A stretch of 10,577 bases of DNA, taken from NCBI GenBank assembly GCA_902785445.1, contig CACZYN010000039.1, positions 1 to 10,577 on the forward strand. Direction: 5' to 3'. A program made the translations under genes and the position numbers. The stretch's first letter is position 1. Each line of letters opens with the position of its first letter. Of the stretch, positions 1 to 5,995 are shown one piece after another. The notes beneath the pieces were generated by a model. That model did no database searches, was not told the origin of the DNA, and was given only the letters and a program-made list of their open reading frames with translations. The DNA is from an uncultured Anaerovibrio sp. (lineage in GTDB: Bacteria > Bacillota > Negativicutes > Selenomonadales > Selenomonadaceae).

Positions 1-7
1 ATGTATA

Positions 8-60
8 ACTCGTAGAAAGATAATTCATATTTTAAATTCGATGAGTAGGAATATCTTTCT
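8..60 (+). other. Inverted repeats at left edge, possible structured leader or 3' UTR
   Basis: A 9-bp perfect inverted repeat is visible: AGAAAGATA at 14-22 and TATCTTTCT at 52-60. A second 6-bp pairing (8-13 with 41-46, one G-T wobble) crosses the first, so the two would form a pseudoknot or be alternative folds. I could not match this to any riboswitch or small RNA that I recognise. No convincing gene lies in 1-146. It may be the 3' untranslated end of an upstream transcript cut by the window edge. Confidence 0.3.
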
Positions 61-82
61 CCTCGTTGCGACGTGAAACTAG

Positions 83-122
83 TCCTTTAGGAAAACGCTA
101 AGAGGAATATTTTTCTTTTTTT
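83..122 (+). terminator. Probable intrinsic terminator of an upstream unit
   Basis: CCTTTAG (84-90) can pair with CTAAGAGG (98-105) around a 7-nt loop, with one bulged A, one G-T wobble and an extra T-A pair at 83/106. A T-rich tract (111-122) follows. This suits a rho-independent terminator for whatever lies to the left, just before the deacetylase promoter. The stem is short and imperfect, so confidence is moderate. Confidence 0.45.
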
Positions 123-146
123 AAGGAAAAATTTGAACAACTGCGT

Positions 147-152
147 TATAAT
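147..152 (+). promoter_or_regulatory. -10 box of deacetylase promoter
   Basis: A perfect TATAAT lies at 147-152, downstream of the probable terminator and about 33 bp before the start codon chosen for the deacetylase. No good -35 hexamer is seen at 16-18 bp spacing; the best (124-129, AGGAAA) matches TTGACA at only three positions. Transcription would begin near 159. Confidence 0.5.
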
Positions 153-185
153 ATAACAGTCATGAAATTCATCTTGGAGGAAAAA

Positions 186-1022
186 ATGGCAACTCTTAAG
201 GAGATAGCAAGAAAATATAAGATATATATAATAATAGCAGGTCTGCTGATTTTACTGGTAGCTATTATTTCCATGGGCAAAGGCAAGAAGCCGGAAGCTG
301 TTCAGCCTGCAGACAGTAGCTCCGATTGCCGGGCTGTAATGGTGATAAATTATCATAAGGTGGATACTGTTTTCCATTCTCTGTCGGTTAGGCCCGAAGA
401 TTTTGAAAAACATATGCAGTGGTTAAAAAAACATGGATATAATTCCATCACGCCGGATCAGCTCTATGATTTTGTCACAACCGGGGCTGGTTTACCGGAC
501 AATCCAGTGCTTATTACATTTGATGATGGCTACGCGGATAATTATAATAATGCTTATCCAATTATGCAAAAGTATGGTTTCGTGGGTACCATTTTTGTAG
601 TTACATCCTATTTGGATAAGTATCCGAATTACATGACCTGGGAGCAGGCCAAGGAACTGGAAGCCAATGGCTTTTCTATTGAGTCACATACGGCGACGCA
701 TAAATCCATGACTGAAGCCAGTGATGCCCAGATAGTGGAGGAATTAACCAAGTCAAAGGAAACATTGAAGGAAAAATTGGGCAAGGATTCCAAGTTTGTG
801 GCATATCCAACTGGTACCTATAATTTGCATATAGCTCAGCTGGCAAAGGATGCCGGGTACAAGGCGGCCTTTACCATAAAATATGATGCGGTGAACCGCA
901 ACAGTAATGTGTTTGCCTTGGAGCGAGTGCCAATATTCCACACGGAAGATACCAATAAGGATTTTTTGGAGCGGATACAATATTTGCCACTGATGAACAA
1001 AGATGGTTGGGTAAAAAAATAA
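186..1022 (+). CDS. Membrane-anchored polysaccharide deacetylase (CE4 / NodB family)
   Basis: A 278-residue protein with a cytoplasmic basic N-terminus, one hydrophobic segment (about residues 13-30) acting as an uncleaved anchor, and an extracytoplasmic NodB-type domain. The family removes N-acetyl (or O-acetyl) groups from polysaccharides in a metal-dependent reaction. Visible motifs are TFDDGY (111-116, catalytic Asp and metal-binding Asp), HTATH (168-172, metal-binding histidines) and YPTGTY (207-212, the substrate-groove motif), so the active site looks intact. The substrate cannot be read from sequence; peptidoglycan or a surface polysaccharide are both possible. I chose ATG 186 because GGAGG (176-180) sits 5 nt upstream; the in-frame ATG at 162 has no ribosome binding site and lies almost at the expected transcription start. 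The gene appears monocistronic, with its own -10 box and terminator, so its closeness to the division cluster need not mean co-regulation. Confidence 0.88.
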   Translation: MATLKEIARKYKIYIIIAGLLILLVAIISMGKGKKPEAVQPADSSSDCRAVMVINYHKVDTVFHSLSVRPEDFEKHMQWLKKHGYNSITPDQLYDFVTTGAGLPDNPVLITFDDGYADNYNNAYPIMQKYGFVGTIFVVTSYLDKYPNYMTWEQAKELEANGFSIESHTATHKSMTEASDAQIVEELTKSKETLKEKLGKDSKFVAYPTGTYNLHIAQLAKDAGYKAAFTIKYDAVNRNSNVFALERVPIFHTEDTNKDFLERIQYLPLMNKDGWVKK

Positions 1023-1040
1023 AATATTTTGGGAAATGCT

Positions 1041-1083
1041 GAAATAGCTGTAACACCTGGTGTTATGGCTATTTTTATTTTAT
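1041..1083 (+). terminator. Strong intrinsic terminator after the deacetylase gene
   Basis: Positions 1041-1055 pair with 1059-1073 in a 15-bp stem containing two G-T wobbles, closed by a 3-nt loop that may open to 5 nt. The right arm runs straight into a T-rich tract (1071-1083). It begins 19 bp after the deacetylase stop codon and separates that gene from the mraZ promoter. Confidence 0.85.
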
Positions 1084-1117
1084 TTGGAAAGAAAATTCAT
1101 AAAATTTTCATAAAAAG

Positions 1118-1140
1118 TGGAAAAAAGTGGGGGATTGTGG
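1118..1140 (+). promoter_or_regulatory. Candidate MraZ operator: three TGG repeats at 10-bp spacing
   Basis: TGG occurs at 1118-1120, 1128-1130 and 1138-1140, exactly one helical turn apart. The first two share the longer context AAAGTGG. In E. coli, MraZ binds three TGGGN repeats separated by 5 nt upstream of its own gene, giving the same 10-bp period. The repeats lie directly upstream of mraZ and cover the promoter core, as expected for an autorepressor site. Binding is inferred from this pattern. Confidence 0.72.
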
Positions 1141-1146
1141 TAGAAT
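1138..1146 (+). promoter_or_regulatory. Extended -10 promoter of the mraZ-rsmH-ftsL unit
   Basis: TGG followed directly by TAGAAT (1141-1146) fits the extended -10 form TGnTAnnnT. No clear -35 hexamer is present at the usual distance, which extended -10 promoters can tolerate. The TG element is also the third repeat of the candidate MraZ operator, so bound MraZ should block RNA polymerase. Transcription would start near 1153, leaving a leader of about 18 nt. Confidence 0.6.
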
Positions 1147-1170
1147 ATTCTCACGAGGTGGTGATGAAAG

Positions 1171-1602
1171 GTGTTAATGGGCGAATATATGCATTCCATA
1201 GATGCAAAGGGCCGGGTAATTTTACCGGCTGATTTTCGTACCGAATTGGGTGATACCTTCATTGTTACCAAGGGTTTGGATGGCTGCTTGTTCATATATG
1301 CTCAGTCTGAATGGGAACAGCTTTCAGAAAAGCTTCGTCAGTTACCTTTGGCAAAAACAGAAGCCAGGGCCTTTGTTCGCTTCTTCTTTGCAGGAGCCCG
1401 TCAGGTAGAGCTTGACAAACAGGGTAGATTCCTCATTCCGGCAACTCTTCGTCAGCACGCTTCACTACAAAAAGATGTAGTACTCATTGGCGTTTCTACC
1501 CGCATTGAAGTATGGAGTAAGGAAGAGTGGCTCAAGTATAATGATGAAATCAATCCAGCTGTTTCGGCTATCGCAGAGACACTGGCTGATTTGGGAATAT
1601 GA
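1171..1602 (+). CDS. mraZ: Transcriptional regulator MraZ
   Basis: A 143-residue protein, the normal length for MraZ, an AbrB/SpoVT-like DNA-binding protein that forms rings and represses the dcw cluster from its own promoter. The two tandem domains are visible through their signatures: DAKGRVILPADFR (11-23) and LDKQGRFLIPATLR (81-94), each matching DxKGRxxxPxxxR. The start is taken as GTG 1171, giving the usual MLMGEY beginning; the in-frame ATG at 1177 is a possible alternative. A GA-rich ribosome binding site lies at 1155-1165. It is the first gene of its unit and sits directly behind the candidate operator. rsmH follows after 8 bp. Confidence 0.95.
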   Translation: MLMGEYMHSIDAKGRVILPADFRTELGDTFIVTKGLDGCLFIYAQSEWEQLSEKLRQLPLAKTEARAFVRFFFAGARQVELDKQGRFLIPATLRQHASLQKDVVLIGVSTRIEVWSKEEWLKYNDEINPAVSAIAETLADLGI

Positions 1603-1610
1603 GGCTATAA

Positions 1611-2555
1611 ATGAGTGTGGATTTTCATCATATAAGCGTAATGCCAAAGGAAACAGTGGATGGGTTGATTACTGATTTATCAGGGACTTATGTTGACTGT
1701 ACGCTTGGTGGTGCAGGCCATTCAAAAATGATTACAGATCGGTTGAATTCTGATGGCAGGTTAATTGGGATCGATCAGGATGATTCCGCTATCGAAGCAG
1801 CGAAGAGACGCCTTTCTGATTGTCAATGCCGGGTTGATATAGTAAAGGATAATTTTTCTAATTTGGAAAATATCCTTGCTGATCAGGGGGTTGACCAGGT
1901 GGATGGAGTGCTCTTCGATTTGGGAGTGTCCTCTCATCAGTTGGACACTGCAGAACGGGGATTTTCCTATATGCAGGATGCTCCGTTGGATATGCGAATG
2001 AATCAGCAGAAAAATTTTTCTGCATATGATATAATAAACGACTATGAGCTTAATGAACTTTGCCGAATCTTTAAAGAATACGGTGAGGAACGCTGGTATA
2101 AGCGTATAGCCCAGTTTATAGTGGAAGCCAGGCAGACTTCCCCAATCAAAACAACGGGCGAATTGGTAGATATTATAAAAAAAGCGATCCCGGCTGCTGT
2201 GCGAAATGCCAAGGGGGGACATCCTGCCAAGCGCATTTTTCAGGCAATACGGATCGAGGTAAATAATGAGCTGGGTATCTTGGAAGATGCCTTCAAAACG
2301 GCGGTAAAACATTTGAAACCAGGCGGTCGGATAGCAATTATAACATTTCATTCCTTAGAAGACCGAATTGCCAAAAATGTTTTAAAGGAAATGGCCAGTG
2401 GGTGTATTTGCCCACCATCTCTGCCGATTTGCATGTGCAACCATAAGCCGGAAATCAAGCTTTTGGTAAAGGGGACAGCGGCTTCAGTAGAAGAATTGGA
2501 GTCAAACTCCCGTGCCAAGAGTGCAAAGCTCAGGATTGCCGAAAAATTAGATTGA
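1611..2555 (+). CDS. rsmH: 16S rRNA (cytosine(1402)-N(4))-methyltransferase RsmH
   Basis: A 314-residue, full-length RsmH (MraW). The family uses S-adenosylmethionine to methylate N4 of C1402 in the decoding centre of 16S rRNA. Visible signatures are the SAM-binding segment TLGGAGHS (31-38), the acidic residues of GIDQDDSA (53-60), DGVLFDLGVSS (98-108), the DAPLDMRM motif (123-130), GGHPAKRIFQAIRIEVNNEL (202-221), the FHSLEDR motif (246-252) and the C-terminal NSRAKSAKLR (299-308). A cysteine-rich stretch (265-276) is normal for the family. ATG 1611 has GAGG (1601-1604) 6 nt upstream; this site overlaps the mraZ stop codon, suggesting translational coupling. The gene lies between mraZ and ftsL as in most bacteria. 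Its product is cytoplasmic and has no direct cell wall role. Confidence 0.97.
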   Translation: MSVDFHHISVMPKETVDGLITDLSGTYVDCTLGGAGHSKMITDRLNSDGRLIGIDQDDSAIEAAKRRLSDCQCRVDIVKDNFSNLENILADQGVDQVDGVLFDLGVSSHQLDTAERGFSYMQDAPLDMRMNQQKNFSAYDIINDYELNELCRIFKEYGEERWYKRIAQFIVEARQTSPIKTTGELVDIIKKAIPAAVRNAKGGHPAKRIFQAIRIEVNNELGILEDAFKTAVKHLKPGGRIAIITFHSLEDRIAKNVLKEMASGCICPPSLPICMCNHKPEIKLLVKGTAASVEELESNSRAKSAKLRIAEKLD

Positions 2556-2602
2556 CTGGTGGATTATCACTGTAGGTCAAGCACAGAAAGGAGGAAAGAT
2601 TT

Positions 2603-2977
2603 GTGCTTGCGAGGCAACTTAGTGAAGAAGAGTATTTCGAAGCTCTACCCCAGGAAGAACAAAAAATAATACGCCGTAAGATAGTTAGGCGCAATGCACA
2701 AAAGAATCCTATCCGACGGCAAGCACTTATAATATTTTTGACGGCTACTGTTTTATGCGGAGCTGTCCTGCTGATAAGCAGTATATTGGCAAGTGAGGTT
2801 TATGAACTGGGACATATTCAAAGCCAGGCCAGAATGATTGAAAAGAGCAATGAAGATCTTCGAGTAGAAAACGCAAAACTGAAATCCCATGTGCGTATCA
2901 AGGAAATTGCCGTGAAGCAGTTGGGGATGACTGTTCCACAGGAAACCTACTTCGCCGGGGACCAGAAGAAAAATTAA
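2603..2977 (+). CDS. ftsL: Cell division protein FtsL-like
   Basis: A 124-residue bitopic membrane protein. It has a charged cytoplasmic N-terminus (1-40, with several Arg/Lys just before the membrane), one transmembrane helix (about 41-62), then an outer segment predicted as coiled coil (about 70-100). It ends with an IAVKQLGMTVP segment (102-112) of the kind seen in FtsL/DivIC proteins. FtsL works in the divisome with DivIC/FtsB and FtsQ/DivIB to recruit and activate the septal synthase. The call rests on topology, length and position after rsmH, because FtsL sequences diverge widely. GTG 2603 is chosen because a near-perfect AAGGAGG (2588-2594) lies 8 nt upstream. The stop codon is inside the left arm of the terminator hairpin that follows. 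The gene usually found next, ftsI/spoVD, is absent. Confidence 0.87.
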   Translation: MLARQLSEEEYFEALPQEEQKIIRRKIVRRNAQKNPIRRQALIIFLTATVLCGAVLLISSILASEVYELGHIQSQARMIEKSNEDLRVENAKLKSHVRIKEIAVKQLGMTVPQETYFAGDQKKN

Positions 2978-3019
2978 AGGAGATGTGAAAGTAAAGACTT
3001 TTGCATCTCTTTTAATTTT
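2970..3019 (+). terminator. 23-bp hairpin terminator overlapping the ftsL stop codon
   Basis: Positions 2970-2992 pair with 2997-3019 without a mismatch (three G-T wobbles) around a 4-nt AAAG loop. The outer part is an A-rich arm against a T-rich arm, so the core stem (2979-3010) followed by TTTTAATTTT acts as a typical, possibly bidirectional, intrinsic terminator. The ftsL stop codon (2975-2977) is inside the left arm, so a ribosome terminating there would cover part of the stem. Together with the promoter just downstream it marks a boundary between the division genes and the Mur enzymes. Confidence 0.82.
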
Positions 3020-3033
3020 GCATAAATTGCTCT

Positions 3034-3061
3034 TTTAAAATTTCCTATTGAGGGGTATAAT
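3034..3061 (+). promoter_or_regulatory. Promoter of the murE-murF-mraY-murD-murG-murC unit
   Basis: A perfect TATAAT lies at 3056-3061. The best -35 is TTTAAA (3034-3039), matching TTGACA at four positions with a 16-bp spacer. Transcription would start near 3068 and leave a leader of about 30 nt before the chosen murE start. It sits between the preceding hairpin and murE, consistent with a second transcription unit. Confidence 0.65.
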
Positions 3062-3098
3062 ATTTTAGTTGAATTATGACATTTTGCAGGAGGATATG

Positions 3099-4595
3099 AT
3101 GGGAAAAACATTAGGAGCCTTGGCAGAGCTTATTGAGGGTGCTGAGGTCATTGGAAATAAAGACACAGTTATAAAGGATATAGAGCATGATTCCCGCAAG
3201 GTAACAGAGGGAACTTTGTTTGCCTGCATTGTAGGGGCGCACGTGGATGGCCATAACTTTATTCCCCAGGCCAAAGAAAAGGGGGCCGTGGCCATCATTA
3301 CCGATAATGAGGACGCTCCTATGCCAGCAGGTATGGATGTACTTTTGGTACCTGACTTACAGTCGGCGCTGAAGACGGTTGTACCATTCTTTCACGACTA
3401 TCCGGCCCAGAAAATGCGGGTAATCGGTATTACCGGAACAAATGGTAAGACTTCTATCAGTTACATGATACGGGCTATGCTCAGAAAAATGGGCTTTCGT
3501 GTGGGGCTTATCGGTACAATACAGATAATGATTGAGGACGAGGTCCTTCCAATACATAATACGACTCCGGATGTGGTTGAACTTCAGCATACTATGGCTA
3601 TCATGTTGGAAAAGAACATGGATTATGTGGTGATGGAGGTTTCTTCCCATGCCCTGGACCAGCAACGGGTAGCTGGGGTGGAATTTGATACGGTGATATT
3701 CACCAACCTTACTCAGGACCATTTGGATTATCACAAGACCTTGGAGAACTACAAGCTGGCCAAGGCCAAGCTGTTTGACATGGTCAGCAATCCGTCGGCA
3801 GCGAAGAATGGGAAGACCGCTGTTGTAAACATTGATGACGAAGCTGGGGCCTTTATGCTGGAGCATGCCAATTGTCGTCATATGACTTATGCCATAAATA
3901 ATGAGGCCAATTTGCGGGCAGAAAATATACAGGTACTGGCCAGCGGGGCCAAATTTGACATTCGTCATAAATTTGGTGTGCTGCCTTTGGATTTGAACAT
4001 TACAGGTATATTCAATGTATATAATGTTATGGCGGCAGTTGGTGCAGCTATGGCTGAAGGAGTTCCGTTGCCAATTATCAAGGCTGCCTTGGAGGAATTT
4101 ACCGGGGTGCCAGGACGCTTTGAATTGGTCCGTGGCGGACAGGATTTTGCTGTTATTGTGGATTATGCCCATACACCAGACGGCTTGGAAAATATTATCA
4201 ATACTGCTCGTAAGATTTGTGAAAAACGCATTATTACGGTATTTGGCTGCGGTGGAGATCGTGACCGCACTAAACGTCCGATTATGGGAAGAATTGCCGC
4301 AGAGTTGTCCGATGTGATTATTGCCACATCTGATAATCCACGTACTGAGGATCCGGCCTTTATTTTAAGTCAGGTCGTTGGTGGTGTGGAGGAAGTTTGT
4401 GGAGATAAGCAGCATGAAGCCATAATTGATCGGAAGGAAGCTATTTTCCGTGCTATAAGATTGGCCGAGAGCGGTGATATTGTGGTGATTGCCGGAAAGG
4501 GCCATGAGGATTACCAGATTTTGAAGGATAAAACCATACATTTTGATGATAAAGAAGTGGCAATGGAAGCGATAAAAGCCAAATTGGGAGAATGA
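3099..4595 (+). CDS. murE: UDP-MurNAc-L-Ala-D-Glu:meso-diaminopimelate ligase MurE
   Basis: A full-length 498-residue Mur ligase that adds the third amino acid to the UDP-MurNAc-dipeptide in the cytoplasm, using ATP. The N-terminal UDP-substrate domain (1-105) is followed by the ATP-binding domain, with P-loop GTNGKTS (113-119), the TTPD substrate motif (155-158), EVSSHALDQQR (180-190) and the AKxxLF motif (221-226) holding the lysine that is carbamylated in the family. The C-terminal domain carries GVPGRFE (336-342) and DNPRTEDP (412-419). DNPR is the signature of enzymes that use meso-diaminopimelate and not lysine. ATG 3099 is chosen because AGGAGG (3088-3093) lies 5 nt upstream; an in-frame TTG at 3069 would begin at the transcription start and has no binding site. 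It is the first gene of the second unit, and its stop region overlaps the start of murF. Confidence 0.97.
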   Translation: MGKTLGALAELIEGAEVIGNKDTVIKDIEHDSRKVTEGTLFACIVGAHVDGHNFIPQAKEKGAVAIITDNEDAPMPAGMDVLLVPDLQSALKTVVPFFHDYPAQKMRVIGITGTNGKTSISYMIRAMLRKMGFRVGLIGTIQIMIEDEVLPIHNTTPDVVELQHTMAIMLEKNMDYVVMEVSSHALDQQRVAGVEFDTVIFTNLTQDHLDYHKTLENYKLAKAKLFDMVSNPSAAKNGKTAVVNIDDEAGAFMLEHANCRHMTYAINNEANLRAENIQVLASGAKFDIRHKFGVLPLDLNITGIFNVYNVMAAVGAAMAEGVPLPIIKAALEEFTGVPGRFELVRGGQDFAVIVDYAHTPDGLENIINTARKICEKRIITVFGCGGDRDRTKRPIMGRIAAELSDVIIATSDNPRTEDPAFILSQVVGGVEEVCGDKQHEAIIDRKEAIFRAIRLAESGDIVVIAGKGHEDYQILKDKTIHFDDKEVAMEAIKAKLGE

Positions 4596-4597
4596 TT

Positions 4598-5977
4598 ATG
4601 CCAAAATTTACTTTAGCTGATATTGAAAAAGCTTTGGGCAAAGTGACCATAGTTGAAAAAGGACAGCAGAATTTTTCTGATGTTACTACAGATACCAGAA
4701 AAATAACCCCTGGGGCATTATTTGTTGCCTTGAAGGGGGAACGGTTCAACGGGGAAAACTTTATAGAAGATGCCGTGAAACAAGGGGCGAATGGCGTATT
4801 GGTAAGTAACGAATACCAGCCATCTGGTGCTGAAATTGGCGGAACGGTTATTCAGGCTGAATTTGATACTCAGACTGCTCTGCAAAAATTGGCGCATTTT
4901 TGGCGGATGCGTTTTGAGTTGCCAATGATTGTGATCACCGGCTCCAATGGCAAGACTACTACCAAGGATCTTACCGCCTCAGTATTGTCAGCTAAATTCC
5001 CTGTTTTAAAGACTCAGGGGAATTTTAACAATGAAATCGGTTTGCCGCTGACCTTATTGAACATGAATGAAACTCATCGGGCAGCGGTGGTTGAAATTGG
5101 TATGAGAGGCCTGGGCCAGATTGCTGCCTTGGCACCAATCGCTGCGCCTACTATTGGCATTGTTACCAATGTGGGAGAAACCCACATGGAACTGTTAGGT
5201 TCCATGGAAAATATTGCCAAGGCCAAGGCTGAGCTGGTAGAGGTTATTCCTGCTGGCGGAACGGTAATATTGAATAATGACAATGAATTTACTGCCGCCA
5301 TGAAGGATAAGGCTAAAGCTGGAGTAAAGGTTATAACCTTTGGTATTGATAATGAAGCTGATGTAAAGGCTTTTGCCGTGGAAGGCAGTACCACGGAAAC
5401 CACCTTTAAGTGCCGTTTGGGAAAAGACGGTGAGGTGGCAGAGTTTACTTTGCCAATGGTGGGACGACATAATGTTTCCAATGCCTTGGCTGCTATTACA
5501 GCTGGTTATGTTTTGGGCCTTAGCCAGACTGAAATTCAGTCTGGATTAACTGCTTTACAGATGTCAGCAATGCGGTTTGAGACGAAACGTTTAGGCGAAT
5601 ATAACATCATAAACGATGCCTATAATGCCAGTCCTATGTCTATGGAGGCAGCAATAAAGACTTTGGCAGATATTACCAAGGGACGTCGTATCGCGGTATT
5701 AGGTGATATGTTGGAATTAGGTGATGTGTCTGTTTCTGCCCATCAAAAGGTGGGTCAGCAGGTGGCTCAGAGTAATGCCACAGCTTTAATCGTCTATGGA
5801 CCTATGGGCAAGGAAATTGCGGCAGGTGCTAAGAATGCCGGCATGTCGGCGGTATATCATGTTAATACCCATGCTGAGGCGGCAGATAAACTTAAGGAGA
5901 TTTTACAGCCGGAGGATACGGTACTCTTTAAGGGCTCCAGAGGCATGGCTATGGAGAAAATAATTGAATTGCTGTAA
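4598..5977 (+). CDS. murF: UDP-MurNAc-tripeptide:D-alanyl-D-alanine ligase MurF
   Basis: A full-length 459-residue ligase that adds D-Ala-D-Ala to the UDP-MurNAc-tripeptide, completing the cytoplasmic pentapeptide. Visible motifs are TDTRKITPGALFVAL (31-45) in the N-terminal domain, P-loop GSNGKTTTK (115-123), GNFNNEIGLPLT (141-152), the GRHNVSNALAA motif (289-299), the MurF-typical DAYNASPMSM (340-349), LGDMLELG (368-375) and LFKGSRGMAME (443-453). ATG 4598 is preferred because GGGAG (4586-4590) is 7 nt upstream; ATG 4592, which overlaps the murE stop codon, is only 1 nt from it. Either way murE and murF are translationally close, which fits two enzymes acting in sequence. mraY begins 18 bp downstream. 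Confidence 0.96.
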   Translation: MPKFTLADIEKALGKVTIVEKGQQNFSDVTTDTRKITPGALFVALKGERFNGENFIEDAVKQGANGVLVSNEYQPSGAEIGGTVIQAEFDTQTALQKLAHFWRMRFELPMIVITGSNGKTTTKDLTASVLSAKFPVLKTQGNFNNEIGLPLTLLNMNETHRAAVVEIGMRGLGQIAALAPIAAPTIGIVTNVGETHMELLGSMENIAKAKAELVEVIPAGGTVILNNDNEFTAAMKDKAKAGVKVITFGIDNEADVKAFAVEGSTTETTFKCRLGKDGEVAEFTLPMVGRHNVSNALAAITAGYVLGLSQTEIQSGLTALQMSAMRFETKRLGEYNIINDAYNASPMSMEAAIKTLADITKGRRIAVLGDMLELGDVSVSAHQKVGQQVAQSNATALIVYGPMGKEIAAGAKNAGMSAVYHVNTHAEAADKLKEILQPEDTVLFKGSRGMAMEKIIELL

Positions 5978-5995
5978 TATGGAGGCTTTTACGGA

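Noticed and set aside
162..185. Earlier ATG for the deacetylase
   Set aside because: It has no ribosome binding site and lies within a few bases of the expected transcription start; the strong GGAGG at 176-180 serves ATG 186.
1029..1232. 67-codon plus-strand open frame between the deacetylase gene and mraZ
   Set aside because: It runs through the terminator hairpin, the MraZ boxes and the start of mraZ in another frame. It has no plausible ribosome binding site.
1761..2351. 196-codon open frame on the minus strand inside rsmH
   Set aside because: It is antisense to an intact rsmH, and the predicted protein is rich in Ile, Tyr, Cys and His without recognisable motifs, typical of a shadow.
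3069..3098. TTG start giving MurE ten extra residues
   Set aside because: The codon lies about at the predicted transcription start and has no ribosome binding site, and the extension would include the AGGAGG that serves ATG 3099.
2978..3098. Possible decayed remnant of a transpeptidase gene between ftsL and murE
   Set aside because: The 121 bp are accounted for by the hairpin, the promoter and the ribosome binding site; no transpeptidase motif (SxxK, SxN, KTG) is visible in any frame.
3357..4172. 271-codon open frame on the minus strand inside murE
   Set aside because: It lies wholly opposite a gene with all MurE motifs, has no ribosome binding site that I could see, and its translation resembles no protein family. 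It is a shadow frame.
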